This document shows positions 1-9,312 of a DNA stretch of 12,360 nucleotides, piece after piece. Location of the stretch: the NCBI GenBank assembly GCA_003694825.1, contig RFJS01000424.1, positions 1 through 12,360 of the forward strand, read 5' to 3'. The DNA comes from Verrucomicrobiota bacterium (GTDB lineage Bacteria; Verrucomicrobiota; Verrucomicrobiia; Opitutales; Opitutaceae). The position numbers were made by a program, and so were the translations under genes. A model generated the notes under the pieces. That model was not told the DNA's origin. It did not search any database and was given only the letters and a program-made list of their open reading frames with translations. Numbering within the stretch: position 1 is the stretch's first letter; every line of letters begins with the position of its first letter.

Positions 1-79
1 ATGGATCCGCTGTCCCGGCCGGACCAACCGGGTTAGGGTTGCCCGGCGGGAACGCAGCGACGATTGTGGAGAGCCTGAC

Positions 80-1486
80 ATGCCAGAGATCTCGGTAGCC
101 TCATTGCCGGCGCGCCTGCAGCGGCAGGTGACGCATGCCCGCACGGCGATCGATCGCGGAAACACCGAATACGCGATCAGCATCTGCCGGGGCATCCTGC
201 GCGAGCACCCCGGCTGCCTCGCGGTTCGGCGCCTGCTTCGCGCCGCGCAGCTGAAGCTTTACAAGGAAAAGAATCCCCTCCTGGCCCGGGCCGTCGGGGT
301 GATCCTCGGCACGCCCGCGGTGGCAACGGCGCGGGCGATGCTCAAGAACCATCCGGCCCGCGCCATGGACGCGGCGGAGCGGGCCCTCTCGGCCTACCCG
401 CTGAACGTGGCTGCGCTGCGCATCGTGGCGGCCGGGGCGATGGCGCTCGAGCTACCCGAAACGGCCGTGTTTGTGCTCGAGGCGGCGCGGGAGATCAGTC
501 CGGACAATCGGGCGATCCGCATCGAACTGGTCAGAGCCTACACCGCCAACGGCCAGGCGGACGAGGCCGTGCGGATTGCGGATCGCCTGCTCAGTGAAGA
601 TCCGTCCAATCCCGAGCTGCAGGAACTCGTCAAGCGGGCCTCGGTCGCCCGATCGATCCGTGCGGGCCACTGGGATGCGGCGAGCGGTTCCTACCGCGAC
701 AGCCTCCGCGATGAGGACCGGGCGGACGTCATCGAACAGACCAACAAGCTCGTCGCCTCCGCAGAGGCGACCCGGCGGATCATCGAAGAGGCGCGCCGGC
801 GGGTCGAGATCGAGCCGCTCAATCTCAATAACTACCGCACCATCATCGAGGGATACCGGCGTCTCGGGGAGCTGGAGAACGCCCTCGAGTGGGTGGGGCG
901 CGCCCGCGCCATCCCCGTCGGCTCGGTGGATGCCAACCTCGAGCGTGCCGAGGTCGATTTGCGCATCGAGCTGGCCGAGAAGCGTGTCGCCGAGCGGGAA
1001 AAGGCGGTGCGGGCCGAGGGCGGGGATCCCGATCGCGATGACGAGACCCGGCGGCTGCGGGCGGCCTTGTCCGATCTGCGTATCGACAATCTCGAGGCGC
1101 TCACGCGCAAATACCCGAACGAACTCGGCTACCGCTATGAACTCGGTCGGCTCTACCTCGAAGCCAGCCGCGTCGATGAGGCCATTCAGCAGTTTCAGCT
1201 TTCGCAGCGCAGCCCGAAATTCCGCGTCAGCTCGCTTGCGGCGCTGGCGGAAAGTTTCATGGCCAAGGGGCTGTTCGACCTCGCGGCCGAACAGCTCGAG
1301 ATCGCGCGATCGGAGCTTGCCGGCTTTGACGCGCAGAAAAAGGAAATCATCTACCAGCTGGGATGCTGCTACGAGAAGCTCGGCCAGCAGGAGAAGGCGC
1401 TGAAGGAGTTCAAGCAGATCTATTCGGTCGACATCGGCTTTCGCGATGTCGCCGCGAAAATCGACGCGTTTTACTCGAAGGGGTGA
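80..1486 (+). CDS. TPR-repeat protein, soluble, function unknown
   Basis: The protein has 468 residues and is almost entirely helical, with recurring tetratricopeptide-like helix pairs. Clear examples are at about residues 143-176 (ending in a D-P-S-N-P turn), 249-275 (N-Y-R-T-I-I-E-G-Y-R-R-L-G-E-L-E-N-A), 349-378 (G-Y-R-Y-E-L-G-R-L-Y-L-E-A) and 423-450 (I-I-Y-Q-L-G-C-C-Y-E-K-L-G-Q). A charged stretch at about 285-335 (many E, R and K) may be a helical coil between repeat blocks. There is no signal peptide or membrane segment, so it is probably cytoplasmic. TPR proteins act as protein-binding scaffolds, and the partner cannot be told from the sequence. The start is supported by GGAGAG at 68-73, six bases before the ATG. 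The gene converges on the EamA gene; a weak hairpin (1495-1499 with 1507-1511) follows its stop but has no T tract. Confidence 0.85.
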   Translation: MPEISVASLPARLQRQVTHARTAIDRGNTEYAISICRGILREHPGCLAVRRLLRAAQLKLYKEKNPLLARAVGVILGTPAVATARAMLKNHPARAMDAAERALSAYPLNVAALRIVAAGAMALELPETAVFVLEAAREISPDNRAIRIELVRAYTANGQADEAVRIADRLLSEDPSNPELQELVKRASVARSIRAGHWDAASGSYRDSLRDEDRADVIEQTNKLVASAEATRRIIEEARRRVEIEPLNLNNYRTIIEGYRRLGELENALEWVGRARAIPVGSVDANLERAEVDLRIELAEKRVAEREKAVRAEGGDPDRDDETRRLRAALSDLRIDNLEALTRKYPNELGYRYELGRLYLEASRVDEAIQQFQLSQRSPKFRVSSLAALAESFMAKGLFDLAAEQLEIARSELAGFDAQKKEIIYQLGCCYEKLGQQEKALKEFKQIYSVDIGFRDVAAKIDAFYSKG

Positions 1487-1571
1487 CGGGGCTGTGAGGG
1501 AGTCCGCCTCAGCTTGACGGCGGCGCGCTCGCGACGACAGCGCCAGGCTTCCGGCTGTTCAGGATACGCTC

Positions 1572-2430
1572 TCAGGATCGGCCGACGCGCCGGGCGCCGA
1601 TCTCGGCAAGCACTCCGGCGGCGACGACGAGGCCGCCCCCGGCGATGAGCCGCGGCAGGTCGGCCTGTTCGCCGAAGACAAACAGAGAGCAGGCCACGGC
1701 CAGAGGGATTTTAAGGTTGTTCACCACCCGCCAGCGGTCCGGCGGCGGTGCGCGCGGCGCCGAAATTCCACAGAAAGAAACACAGGCCCGATGCGATCAC
1801 ACCGAGATAGAGCAGTGTGAGCCATTGGCCGGTATCGATCGACGGGATCGTGCCGATGGCCGGAAGCGCCCAGGGCAGCGTCGCGAGCACCGCCCCCGCG
1901 TAGAGCAGAGCGAACACCCGGGCATCGGAGACCCCGGCATGCTTGTGCTTCCACTTTCGATACGCCACCTGGCCGGCGGCAAAGGCGATGTTGGAGAGCT
2001 GGATCAGGCCCACGCCGGTCCACGGCACGGACTCGAGCGGACGGCCCATCACCACGATGCCCGCCCCGACGGTCGCCACCGCGGCAGCGGGCAGGGACCA
2101 CGCCCGCCAGGCCCGTCCCGGCCCCTCCGCCAGAAGGCTGACAAACAGGGGCGTGAAGATCGTCATCACCACCACCTCGTAGGCCGCGAGCTGGCGAAAC
2201 GAGGCGATGTAGGCCACATACATCAGCCCGAACTGCACGGCTCCGATCGCGACCAGCGTCAGCGCGTCGCGCCCGCGCAGCCCCCGCGGCCGGAAGAAGG
2301 GGAGAAACACCAGCAGTGCGAGCAGGACCCGGATGCACGCGACCAGCGAAGGGTCGATGCCCGTCAGCCGGCCCTTGATCAGGCCGAAGGAAAAAGCCCA
2401 GACGATGGAGACCAGTAGCAGCCAGATCAT
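1572..2430 (-). pseudogene. EamA/DMT-family transporter, frameshifted by one base near the 3' end
   Basis: This is an inner-membrane protein of the drug/metabolite transporter superfamily (EamA domains, usually about 280-300 residues and ten helices), whose members typically carry amino acids or other metabolites. The uninterrupted frame starts at ATG 2430, keeps hydrophobic helices from residue 2 to about 225, and stops at 1711 after 239 residues with the odd tail A-G-G-E-Q-P. Skipping one base in the C triplet at 1727-1729 (GGG on the coding strand) opens another frame. It reads A-V-V-N-N-L-K-I-P-L-A-V and then two hydrophobic stretches ending R-R-V-G-R-S at a TGA at 1574-1572. That is a normal EamA C-terminus, and the joined product would be 285 residues, the usual family length. 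The break is either a recent mutation or a sequence error. The gene lies 24 bases after the ABC permease stop, probably co-transcribed, with no clear ribosome binding site. The substrate is unknown. Confidence 0.8.
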
Positions 2431-2454
2431 GGATACGGAAGCAGCACCGGACGG

Positions 2455-4149
2455 TTACACGCGGAAAATCGCGCCGAGCCGCCGGCCGAGCAGAAGGGAG
2501 ACGCCCCCCACGGTGACCGCGAGAAAGGCCATCGCCCAGACGCCGAGCGCGGCGGCGAGAAACCGGCCGTCGCCGAGCAGTTGAAACAGTTCGAAGATTG
2601 CCTTGGTGATCGGGTAGAAGAGTTGCTTCTGCGCGAGAATCAGCGAATCGGATACCTCGAGCATCGCGAAGGAAAACACGAGAAACCCGCCGGCGATGAC
2701 ATTGGCGGAAATCAGCGGCAGGGTGATCTTCATCGTCGTCCTCAACGGCGGGCAGCCGAGGTTTTGCGCGGCCTCCTCGAGGGTGACACTGGTCTGCTGA
2801 AGCCCGGCGACGGCGGCGCGCACCATGTAGGGCAGCCGCCGCACGGCGTAGGCGATGATGAGCAGCGCCGTGGGATTTTCCACGGGATTGAGAAAGGCGA
2901 AGAAGTGGCCCTCCTGGCTCATGGCGAGGTATCCGAAAGCCATGACAAGGCCGGGGACGGCCAGCGGCATCATCGCCATGGCGTCGAGGATCTGGCGGCC
3001 GGGCAGGGTGGTGCGCACGATCACATAGGCGATGGCCACGCCGATGACGATGTCGGCGATGGTCGAGAGCCCGGCGAACTTCAGGGAATTGGCGATGGCG
3101 GGGACGGTGAGGCTGTGGCCGATCGCGAGCTCGAAGTTGCGCAGGGTGAGCGTCTCGGGAACCACGGTGCCATACCAGTCGTTGGAAAACGCCACGAGGA
3201 TGACCCCGAGGTGAGGCAGGATGGCCACGAAGGTGACGCTGGCAAACAGGGCGGTGCAGAGGATGCGCCGCACCGGACCGGGATCACGGGCCCCGCCGGT
3301 GCTGGTCGCCTTCGCCATCATCGCGTAGGCCTTGCGACCGAAGAGCCCCTTGCCGAGAGCGTAGAGGGCGACCGAGGCCGCGAGCATCACTGCCACGAGC
3401 GCGTAGGGAAAGGGGCTGCCGCCGATATCCTTGAGCCCGTAGTAGATCTGCACGGAGGTGACCCGCGAATAGTCGAAGATGAGCGGCACGCCCAGCTCGG
3501 TGAACGACCAGATGAAGACGATGGTCGCGCCGGCGAAGACGCCGGGGTTGATCAGTGGGAGCGTGATCCGGCGAAAGCGGCGCAGCCCGGTGCAGCCGAG
3601 ATTGGCGGCAGCCTCTTCCATGGCCGGGTCGACATTGGCGAGCGCCGCGACGATGTTGAGGTAGAGGATTGGATAGAGATTGAAGGCCTGCACGACGACC
3701 ACTCCCCAGAACGGGCTCGTGGCAAACCAGTCGATCGTCGCCCCGTCGGCGAGCAGCCCAAATTCCTGCAGCAGGGCGTTGAAGGCGCCATATTGGCCGA
3801 AGACCTGGCGGATGCCGATCGCCCCGACGAAGGGGGGAAGGATCATGGGCACGAGAATGAAGGCGCCGAGCAACTGCTTGCCGGGAAACAGGTAGCGGTC
3901 GGAGACGAAGGCGAGCGGCAGCGCGATGAGCAGTCCGGTGAGGGTGGTGCAGGTGGCGAGCAGGAAGGAGTTGCGCAGGGCGACGAGCTGCAGCGGATCG
4001 GTGAAAATCTCGACGACGTAGGTGAGGGTGAAATGACCATCCGGGTCGAGGAAGCCGCCGCGCAGGATCTGCAGGATCGGCCAGAGAAAGAAGGCGCCGA
4101 AGAAGGCCAGGGTGACGGCGAAAACCACTGCTGCGAAACCGCGCGACAT
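2455..4149 (-). CDS. ABC transporter permease with two fused permease domains, ferric-iron (FbpB-like) type
   Basis: This 564-residue inner-membrane protein has two binding-protein-dependent permease domains in tandem, roughly residues 55-265 and 350-560, with about twelve hydrophobic segments. Each half has the cytoplasmic EAA loop that contacts the ATPase: E-E-A-A-A-N-L-G-C at about 178-186 followed by I-T-L-P-L-I-N-P-G, and E-E-A-A-Q-N-L-G-C at about 458-466 followed by I-T-L-P-L-I-S-A-N. This fused layout is typical of iron(III) permeases (FbpB/SfuB/AfuB) and of ThiP. The length and the long first periplasmic loop favour iron, but the substrate is an inference. The usual partners, a periplasmic binding protein and an ATPase, are not in the window: the upstream gene is a hybrid kinase and the downstream gene is the EamA transporter. 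The ATG at 4149 has no good ribosome binding site, and no upstream in-frame start was seen nearby. Confidence 0.88.
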   Translation of the reverse strand: MSRGFAAVVFAVTLAFFGAFFLWPILQILRGGFLDPDGHFTLTYVVEIFTDPLQLVALRNSFLLATCTTLTGLLIALPLAFVSDRYLFPGKQLLGAFILVPMILPPFVGAIGIRQVFGQYGAFNALLQEFGLLADGATIDWFATSPFWGVVVVQAFNLYPILYLNIVAALANVDPAMEEAAANLGCTGLRRFRRITLPLINPGVFAGATIVFIWSFTELGVPLIFDYSRVTSVQIYYGLKDIGGSPFPYALVAVMLAASVALYALGKGLFGRKAYAMMAKATSTGGARDPGPVRRILCTALFASVTFVAILPHLGVILVAFSNDWYGTVVPETLTLRNFELAIGHSLTVPAIANSLKFAGLSTIADIVIGVAIAYVIVRTTLPGRQILDAMAMMPLAVPGLVMAFGYLAMSQEGHFFAFLNPVENPTALLIIAYAVRRLPYMVRAAVAGLQQTSVTLEEAAQNLGCPPLRTTMKITLPLISANVIAGGFLVFSFAMLEVSDSLILAQKQLFYPITKAIFELFQLLGDGRFLAAALGVWAMAFLAVTVGGVSLLLGRRLGAIFRV

Positions 4150-4304
4150 GCCCGCAGGAGGTTTGGACGGGGCGAGGCGGCGGCAAGGCCGAAATCAGCC
4201 TCGGGGCGAGGGGAGTCGGTTGCCGGCCGCGCGATGCGCAGGGGGCCCGGGGACGAAAGGCGGCGGGCGGGGCGGCCCGAATCGAGGCGGCGGAGCGCCT
4301 GGCG

Positions 4305-4321
4305 GGCCGGGTTTTCCGGCC
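4305..4321 (-). terminator. GC-rich hairpin just after the hybrid kinase stop, possible terminator
   Basis: A perfect six-base-pair stem (GGCCGG with CCGGCC) with a five-base loop starts two bases after the kinase TGA (4326-4324). There is no T tract after it in the coding direction, so it is not a classical intrinsic terminator. It could slow polymerase, protect the 3' end, or simply reflect high GC. The rest of the 174-base gap to the permease is very GC-rich, and I see no promoter or other element in it. Confidence 0.35.
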
Positions 4322-4323
4322 GA

Positions 4324-7300
4324 TCAGCTCTCGGCGGCGGCCGGCGGCGTCGAGGGTCGGGGAGGCGACTGGCGTTCCTGCAGGGCGACGCCGGGTTTCC
4401 AGGCGGACTGGTGTGGGTTGATGCGCCTGCGGGCGGCCTGCACGATCGTGGCGATCTTGTCGGGGTTGATCGGCTTGGAGAGGTAGTTGTCCATGCCGGC
4501 TTCGATGGCGCGCTCGCGGTCGCCGTCCATGGCATCGGCGGTGAGCGCGCAGATGTAGGCGGGACGTTCGCGCATGAGTTGATGTTCGAGGGCGCGAATG
4601 CGGCGGGTGGCCTCGTGGCCATCCATTTCGGGCATGCGGATGTCCATGAAGATCAGGTCGTATGCTTTCGCTTCGCAGGCGGCGACAGCTTCGGCGCCGT
4701 TGACGGCGAAGTCGGCGGCATGCCCGAGCTTGCGGAGCAGCAGCTGGGCGACGCGCCGGTTGACCATGTTGTCCTCGGCGACGAGGATGCTCAGCTCGGC
4801 CGGAGGCTCCTGCCCGGGCTCGCCGTGGGCTGACGGTGTGGCTGCCGGTTCGTTCGGCTTTTCCGGGGGCGGTTCGGCCGCGGCCGTGGCGGCGGTGCGA
4901 TCGGATGGGGTGTCGGAGGACGTGTCGGCGGACGTCCCGGCGGCGTTTTCGCGAACGCCGGAGCAGGCGGTGGCGCCGGCCTCATCATCCGGCGCGGGGA
5001 GGGAATCTCCGGCTGGTTTGTCCGTCTCGAGCGCCGCGTCCGCTTCGGAGCCGATCCCCACGAGGATATCGAAGGAGAAGCGGGCGCCGCCCTCGGGGCG
5101 GTTTTCGCAGGTGATGTCGCCGCCGAGCAAGCGGCAGAGGCGGCGTGAGATGGCGAGGCCGAGGCCGGTGCCGCCGAATTTGCGCGTGGTGGAGGAGTCG
5201 GCCTGGCTGAAGGGGGTGAAGAGTTTGTCGACCTTGTCCGGCGGGATGCCGATGCCGGTGTCGAGAACGTCGATACGCAGCCGGGCTCTGGTGTCGCCGG
5301 AGCCGGTCTCGGTGCCCTCCTTGCGGACGGTGACGGTCACGCCGCCGCGCGCGGTGAACTTCACGGCGTTGCCGACGAGATTGATGAGAATCTGCTGCAG
5401 CCGGTTGCCGTCGGTGATGACGATGGGGGGGACGTCCGGTGCGATGTCGACGCGCATGTCGAGCTGTTTGATGGCGGCGTTGTGCCGGTTGATGAACACC
5501 ACGTTTTCGACAATGTCGGCGATGCTGACGGGACGGTTCTCCAGCTCGACACGGCCGGCCTCGAGTTTGGATAGGTCGAGGATGTCGTTGATCAGGGCGA
5601 GGAGCGTTTCGCTCGAGCGCCGGATGACCTCGACGTATTCGCGCTGTTCGTCGTCGAGGCGGGTGTCCTGCAGCAGGGTGGAGTAGCCGATGATGCCATT
5701 CATGGGCGTGCGGATCTCGTGGCTCATGACCGCGAGAAACTCCGCCTTGGCCCGGCCGGCGCGCTCGGCGGCGTCGCGGGCGCGCCGGAGCTCCTGTTCG
5801 GAGCGTTTGCGCTCGGTGATGTCGGCGAGGGTGACGGCGACGCCGTCACCGAGGTCGGTGGCGACGACGCGGAACCAGCGTTCGAAGCCGAACCGCCGGA
5901 AATGGTATTCGATGTCGATAGGGCGGCCGGTGTGGATGACGCGGGTGAACAGCCGGATGAAATGTCGGCCGGGTTTCCCGCGCATGAGCCGGCTGAGCCG
6001 CGCGCCTTCGATCATGTTGGGGGAGACGCGGCGCACCATGTTGCGCGCGGTGGGATTGAGGACGGTGAGGGTGAAGTCGACGATCTCGCCGGTGTCGTCA
6101 TGCACGGCGTGGAAGGCCATGATGGCGTCGACCGAGGTGTTGAGGACCGCCTGGAAGATCCGGCGGTGGTCCTCGGCTTCGGCGGTGGCCTGGTAGCGCT
6201 GCATGCACAGGCTGAGGTTGACTGCGATCGTGCGCAGCACGGCGACGGCCTCGGCCGACCAGGGCTGCTCATGGATACAGTCATCGAAGCCGATGAGGCC
6301 ATGGCATGCGCCGTCGAGCATGACGGGCACGAGCAGGATGGAACGGATCTGCTGGGGTTCGAGGACGGCGCGGTGCGCGTCGGGCAGTTCGCGGACGATG
6401 GCGTTGATCTCCCGGCCGCCGGCGAGGGATTCGGCCCAGTCCCCCATGCCGATGGCGGTGAGATCGAGGTTTTGCAGCTCCGGATCATCGATTTGTGGTT
6501 CGACATCGGGGCAGCACCATTCGAATCGCTGGGAGATGATGAGGCGGCCGTTTTCGCTGTCAGTGTGCGCGTCGAAAAAGTAGGCCCGACAGGCGCGGGA
6601 GGCTTTGCCGAGGGTGGCGAGGATGTGAGGCAGGGCCCGGTCGAGGTCGCGTTCGACCAGGAGGATCCGATTGACTGCGGCCGTGCCCTCGATGAGGCGG
6701 AGGTTGCGCTCGATCGTGAGGGTGAGGTTGTCGGCCTTTTCGATGGCGGCCCGGCGGTCTTCTTCCGCGGCGCGGGCGCGCAGTTCGCGTTCGAGGGAGG
6801 CACGGCGAACCATCGCTACGGAGAAGCCGACGATGGCGGCGAGCAGGAAGGCGACAAAGAGGGCGGCGAGGGAGGCCGTGCGGATGCCGGCCATGCGACG
6901 GGCGAGTTGATCGGCATGGATGTCGACGCCGACGATGCCGGCGAGGCGTCCGGCGCTGTCGTAGAACGGGGCGAAGCCGCTCATGAAGGTGCCGAATTCA
7001 TCGGTGAAGGGCTGCCGGGTGGTCTCGGTGGCTTCGAGCCGGAAGGCGCGCAGCAGGGCCGGAACAACCTTCTCGTAGCGGCTGCCGATCGGGGAGAGGA
7101 TGGTTTCTCCGATCTCGGCGAGCGTCGGGTCGTAGACGGTGTCGAGGATGAAGCGAACCTGCCGGTCCGCATCGAGGATCGTGGTATAGACGTAGTGGAC
7201 GTCCGGTGCGGAGCGGTGAAACTCGACCAGCGGAGCCAGCGCCCGGCGGTGTTCCTTGGAGCCCATTTGCTCCGGTGAACGGAGGCGGTTGTGCAAATCG

Positions 7301-7497
7301 CCATCGACCCGCTGCGCGGCCTCGTTGGCGAGGCGGGCGAGGTTTTCGCGCACGGATGCGAGAAAGGAGTGGGTGGCGTTGGTGTAGAGGGTTGTGATGC
7401 TCGCGGCCGATACGACGAAGACAATGATGGCGAGAATGAACCCTTCGACAGCCGGCGAGAGTTTCCGGGAGCGGCGGTCTTTGGGTTTCTCAGGCAT
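4324..7497 (-). CDS. Membrane hybrid sensor histidine kinase (Cache-like, GAF, PAS, HisKA, HATPase, receiver)
   Basis: The protein has 1057 residues. A membrane helix at about 18-38 and another at about 208-230 flank an extracytoplasmic sensor. That sensor ends in [20 protein letters not shown] (174-193), which is typical of Cache domains. A GAF domain (about 270-435) and a PAS domain (about 442-562, ending D-I-T-E-R-K) follow. In the HisKA domain the [10 protein letters not shown] motif places the phosphorylated histidine at H593. The ATPase has N-L-V-G-N-A-V-K-F (N box, 706-714), D-T-G-I-G-I (746-751) and G-G-T-G-L-G-L (775-781). An Ala/Pro/Glu/Thr-rich linker (about 815-900) leads to a receiver with D909, D952 and K1008. 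No Hpt domain is present, so a separate phosphotransfer protein is needed if it feeds a relay. All catalytic residues are intact. The start lacks a clear ribosome binding site. The gene lies 93 bases after the PilB-like ATPase. Its ligand and output are unknown. Confidence 0.95.
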   Translation of the reverse strand: MPEKPKDRRSRKLSPAVEGFILAIIVFVVSAASITTLYTNATHSFLASVRENLARLANEAAQRVDGDLHNRLRSPEQMGSKEHRRALAPLVEFHRSAPDVHYVYTTILDADRQVRFILDTVYDPTLAEIGETILSPIGSRYEKVVPALLRAFRLEATETTRQPFTDEFGTFMSGFAPFYDSAGRLAGIVGVDIHADQLARRMAGIRTASLAALFVAFLLAAIVGFSVAMVRRASLERELRARAAEEDRRAAIEKADNLTLTIERNLRLIEGTAAVNRILLVERDLDRALPHILATLGKASRACRAYFFDAHTDSENGRLIISQRFEWCCPDVEPQIDDPELQNLDLTAIGMGDWAESLAGGREINAIVRELPDAHRAVLEPQQIRSILLVPVMLDGACHGLIGFDDCIHEQPWSAEAVAVLRTIAVNLSLCMQRYQATAEAEDHRRIFQAVLNTSVDAIMAFHAVHDDTGEIVDFTLTVLNPTARNMVRRVSPNMIEGARLSRLMRGKPGRHFIRLFTRVIHTGRPIDIEYHFRRFGFERWFRVVATDLGDGVAVTLADITERKRSEQELRRARDAAERAGRAKAEFLAVMSHEIRTPMNGIIGYSTLLQDTRLDDEQREYVEVIRRSSETLLALINDILDLSKLEAGRVELENRPVSIADIVENVVFINRHNAAIKQLDMRVDIAPDVPPIVITDGNRLQQILINLVGNAVKFTARGGVTVTVRKEGTETGSGDTRARLRIDVLDTGIGIPPDKVDKLFTPFSQADSSTTRKFGGTGLGLAISRRLCRLLGGDITCENRPEGGARFSFDILVGIGSEADAALETDKPAGDSLPAPDDEAGATACSGVRENAAGTSADTSSDTPSDRTAATAAAEPPPEKPNEPAATPSAHGEPGQEPPAELSILVAEDNMVNRRVAQLLLRKLGHAADFAVNGAEAVAACEAKAYDLIFMDIRMPEMDGHEATRRIRALEHQLMRERPAYICALTADAMDGDRERAIEAGMDNYLSKPINPDKIATIVQAARRRINPHQSAWKPGVALQERQSPPRPSTPPAAAES

Positions 7498-7590
7498 CGG
7501 TGGCTGGTTTCTGGTGGCGGCGGAGCCCCGGTCAGCAACGGCGGTGGCGGCCGTGCTTGTGTATCGGGTACGTGCCAGCCCGTGTTGAGG

Positions 7591-9312
7591 TCAGCATGCC
7601 CATTCGAACGAGGAGTTGGCTTCGATCTCTTCGATGGTGGTGAGGCCGAGCAGCACTTTTTTCAGCCCGTCGTAGCGCAAGGACTTGTAGCCGGTCTTGC
7701 GGGCGGCGGCGGTGAGCTCCTGGACGCTGCCGTTGCGGTTGATGATCTCGCGCATCTCTTCGCTGATGAGGGCGAGTTCGTGAAAGGAGATGCGGCCTTT
7801 GTAGCCGGTGTATCCGCATTCGGGGCACCCGCGGCCGCGGTAGAAGGGGACCTCGACGAGGCCCTCGGGCTGGAAGTATTTGAGCAGTTCCTCGCGGGAT
7901 GGATAGTAGGGCTCCTTGCAGCGCTGGCAGATGCGGGCGGCGAGGCGCTGGGCGACCACGCCGATCACCGCTGGAGCGACCTGGTAGGGCTCGACGCCGA
8001 TGTCGATCAGTCGCGTGACGGCCTGGATGGCGCTGTTGGTGTGCAGGGTGGCGAAGACGAGGTGACCGGTGAGGGCGGACTCGATCGCGATCTTCGCCGT
8101 CTCCACATCGCGGATTTCGCCGACGAGGATGACGTCGGGGTCCTGACGGAGGATGGAGCGCAGGACATGGCCGAAGGTGAGGCCGATCTCGGCGTTGACC
8201 TGCGTCTGGTTGAGGCCCTCGACCTGAAGTTCGACCGGATCCTCGATCGTGGTGATGTTGACGTCGGGGGAGTTGATCTCGGCGAGGGAGGCGTAAAGGG
8301 TAGTGGTCTTTCCCGAGCCGGTGGGCCCCGTCACGAAGATGATGCCACTGGGATTGCGGATGAGGCGCTTGTAGGGCTGGAGGACCGTCTGCGAGATGAG
8401 CATCTGATCCAGCCGCAGGAAGTCCTTCTTGTTGCCGAAGGCGAGGACGCGGATCACGACCTTTTCGCCGTAGATGGTCGGCAGGAAGGAGATGCGGAAA
8501 TCGGCCCGGTTGTCGCCGATTTTCATCGAAAAGCGGCCGTCCTGGGGGAGGCGGTTTTCGGTGATGTTGAGGTTGCTCAGGATCTTCAGTCGCGAGGTAA
8601 TGGCGACGTGGAGATCCTTCGGGAACGTGAGCACTTCGCGGAGGTTGCCGTCGATGCGGAAGCGGATGGAGGTGAAGGTCTCGCGGGGCTCGATGTGGAT
8701 GTCGGAGGTGCGCTCGCGCAGCGCGAAGTAGATCAGCGAATTGACGACCTGGATGAGCGAGGCGTTTTCGACCAGCTCGGTGACGGCCTCGGCAGACATC
8801 GTGTCGTTGAGCTGCAGGTCGATGGAGCGCAGCTCGGCAAGACTTTCCTTCACCGATTTTTCGGTGAGGTAGTGCATTTCGATGCCGGCTTCGATCTCGC
8901 TGGGGAGCGAGAAGACGGCGGAAATGGGGTGCTGCGTGATGCGGCTGAGTTTTTCGATCAGCTCCTGGTCGAGCGGATCGGCCATCGCCACGGTGAGCAG
9001 CGTGTCGAACAGGTAGAGCGGCAGGACCTTCGCCTTGATCGCGATCTCGCGCGGAATCAGGTCCATGGCGTCTCGATTGACGATGGTCGTGACAGGCTCG
9101 ACGTAGGCGACGCCGATGGAGTCGCCCCAGAGCTTGCCCGCGACCTCCTTGGGCAGGAGTTTTTTCTCCACGATCGCCTCAAGCAATTCGAGGCTGCCCT
9201 CGGGATGCTCCTCGAGGAGCGGCTCCAGCACTTCGTCGGAGAGCCGGTGGGGCTCTCCGCGGATGGCTTCCATGAAGCGGGTGTTATTGACGGTTGGCAC
9301 GGTTGCGGGCAC
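7591..9312 (-). CDS. GspE/PilB-family secretion or type IV pilus assembly ATPase
   Basis: This cytoplasmic hexameric motor ATPase belongs to the family that powers type IV pilus extension or type II secretion. Its 573 residues match the family. The N-terminal region (about 40-150) resembles T2SSE_N/MshEN, including V-A-M-A-D-P-L-D (108-115). The catalytic core has Walker A G-P-T-G-S-G-K-T (329-336), the Asp box T-I-E-D-P-V-E (355-361), Walker B with V-G-E-I-R-D (397-402) and the His box A-T-L-H-T-N-S (421-427). Cysteines C462, C465, C496 and C499 form the zinc site seen in PilB/GspE and absent from PilT retraction ATPases. The longest frame starts at GTG 9312 and overlaps the preceding small gene by 29 bases. 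An ATG at 9273 (residue 14) would remove the overlap and is an equally good or better start; neither has a clear ribosome binding site. No pilin, PilC or PilT gene is nearby, so pilus and secretion roles cannot be separated. Confidence 0.93.
   Translation of the reverse strand: MPATVPTVNNTRFMEAIRGEPHRLSDEVLEPLLEEHPEGSLELLEAIVEKKLLPKEVAGKLWGDSIGVAYVEPVTTIVNRDAMDLIPREIAIKAKVLPLYLFDTLLTVAMADPLDQELIEKLSRITQHPISAVFSLPSEIEAGIEMHYLTEKSVKESLAELRSIDLQLNDTMSAEAVTELVENASLIQVVNSLIYFALRERTSDIHIEPRETFTSIRFRIDGNLREVLTFPKDLHVAITSRLKILSNLNITENRLPQDGRFSMKIGDNRADFRISFLPTIYGEKVVIRVLAFGNKKDFLRLDQMLISQTVLQPYKRLIRNPSGIIFVTGPTGSGKTTTLYASLAEINSPDVNITTIEDPVELQVEGLNQTQVNAEIGLTFGHVLRSILRQDPDVILVGEIRDVETAKIAIESALTGHLVFATLHTNSAIQAVTRLIDIGVEPYQVAPAVIGVVAQRLAARICQRCKEPYYPSREELLKYFQPEGLVEVPFYRGRGCPECGYTGYKGRISFHELALISEEMREIINRNGSVQELTAAARKTGYKSLRYDGLKKVLLGLTTIEEIEANSSFEWAC

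Noticed and set aside
1..36. Short open frame from the window edge to a TAG at 34-36 (begins M-D-P-L-S-R-P-D).
   Set aside because: It may be the tail of an upstream gene, but eleven codons are too few to support any call.
1495..1511. Weak hairpin after the TPR gene as an intrinsic terminator.
   Set aside because: The stem is only five base pairs and no T tract follows.
2581..4833. Plus-strand open frame of 750 codons opposite the ABC permease and the kinase C-terminus.
   Set aside because: It is antisense to clear coding sequence, has a low-complexity Gly/Glu/Asp/His-rich composition and crosses two genes; it is a shadow caused by high GC.
5719..7278. Plus-strand open frame of 519 codons opposite the hybrid kinase.
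   Set aside because: It is a GC-driven shadow of the kinase gene with no domain or start signal.
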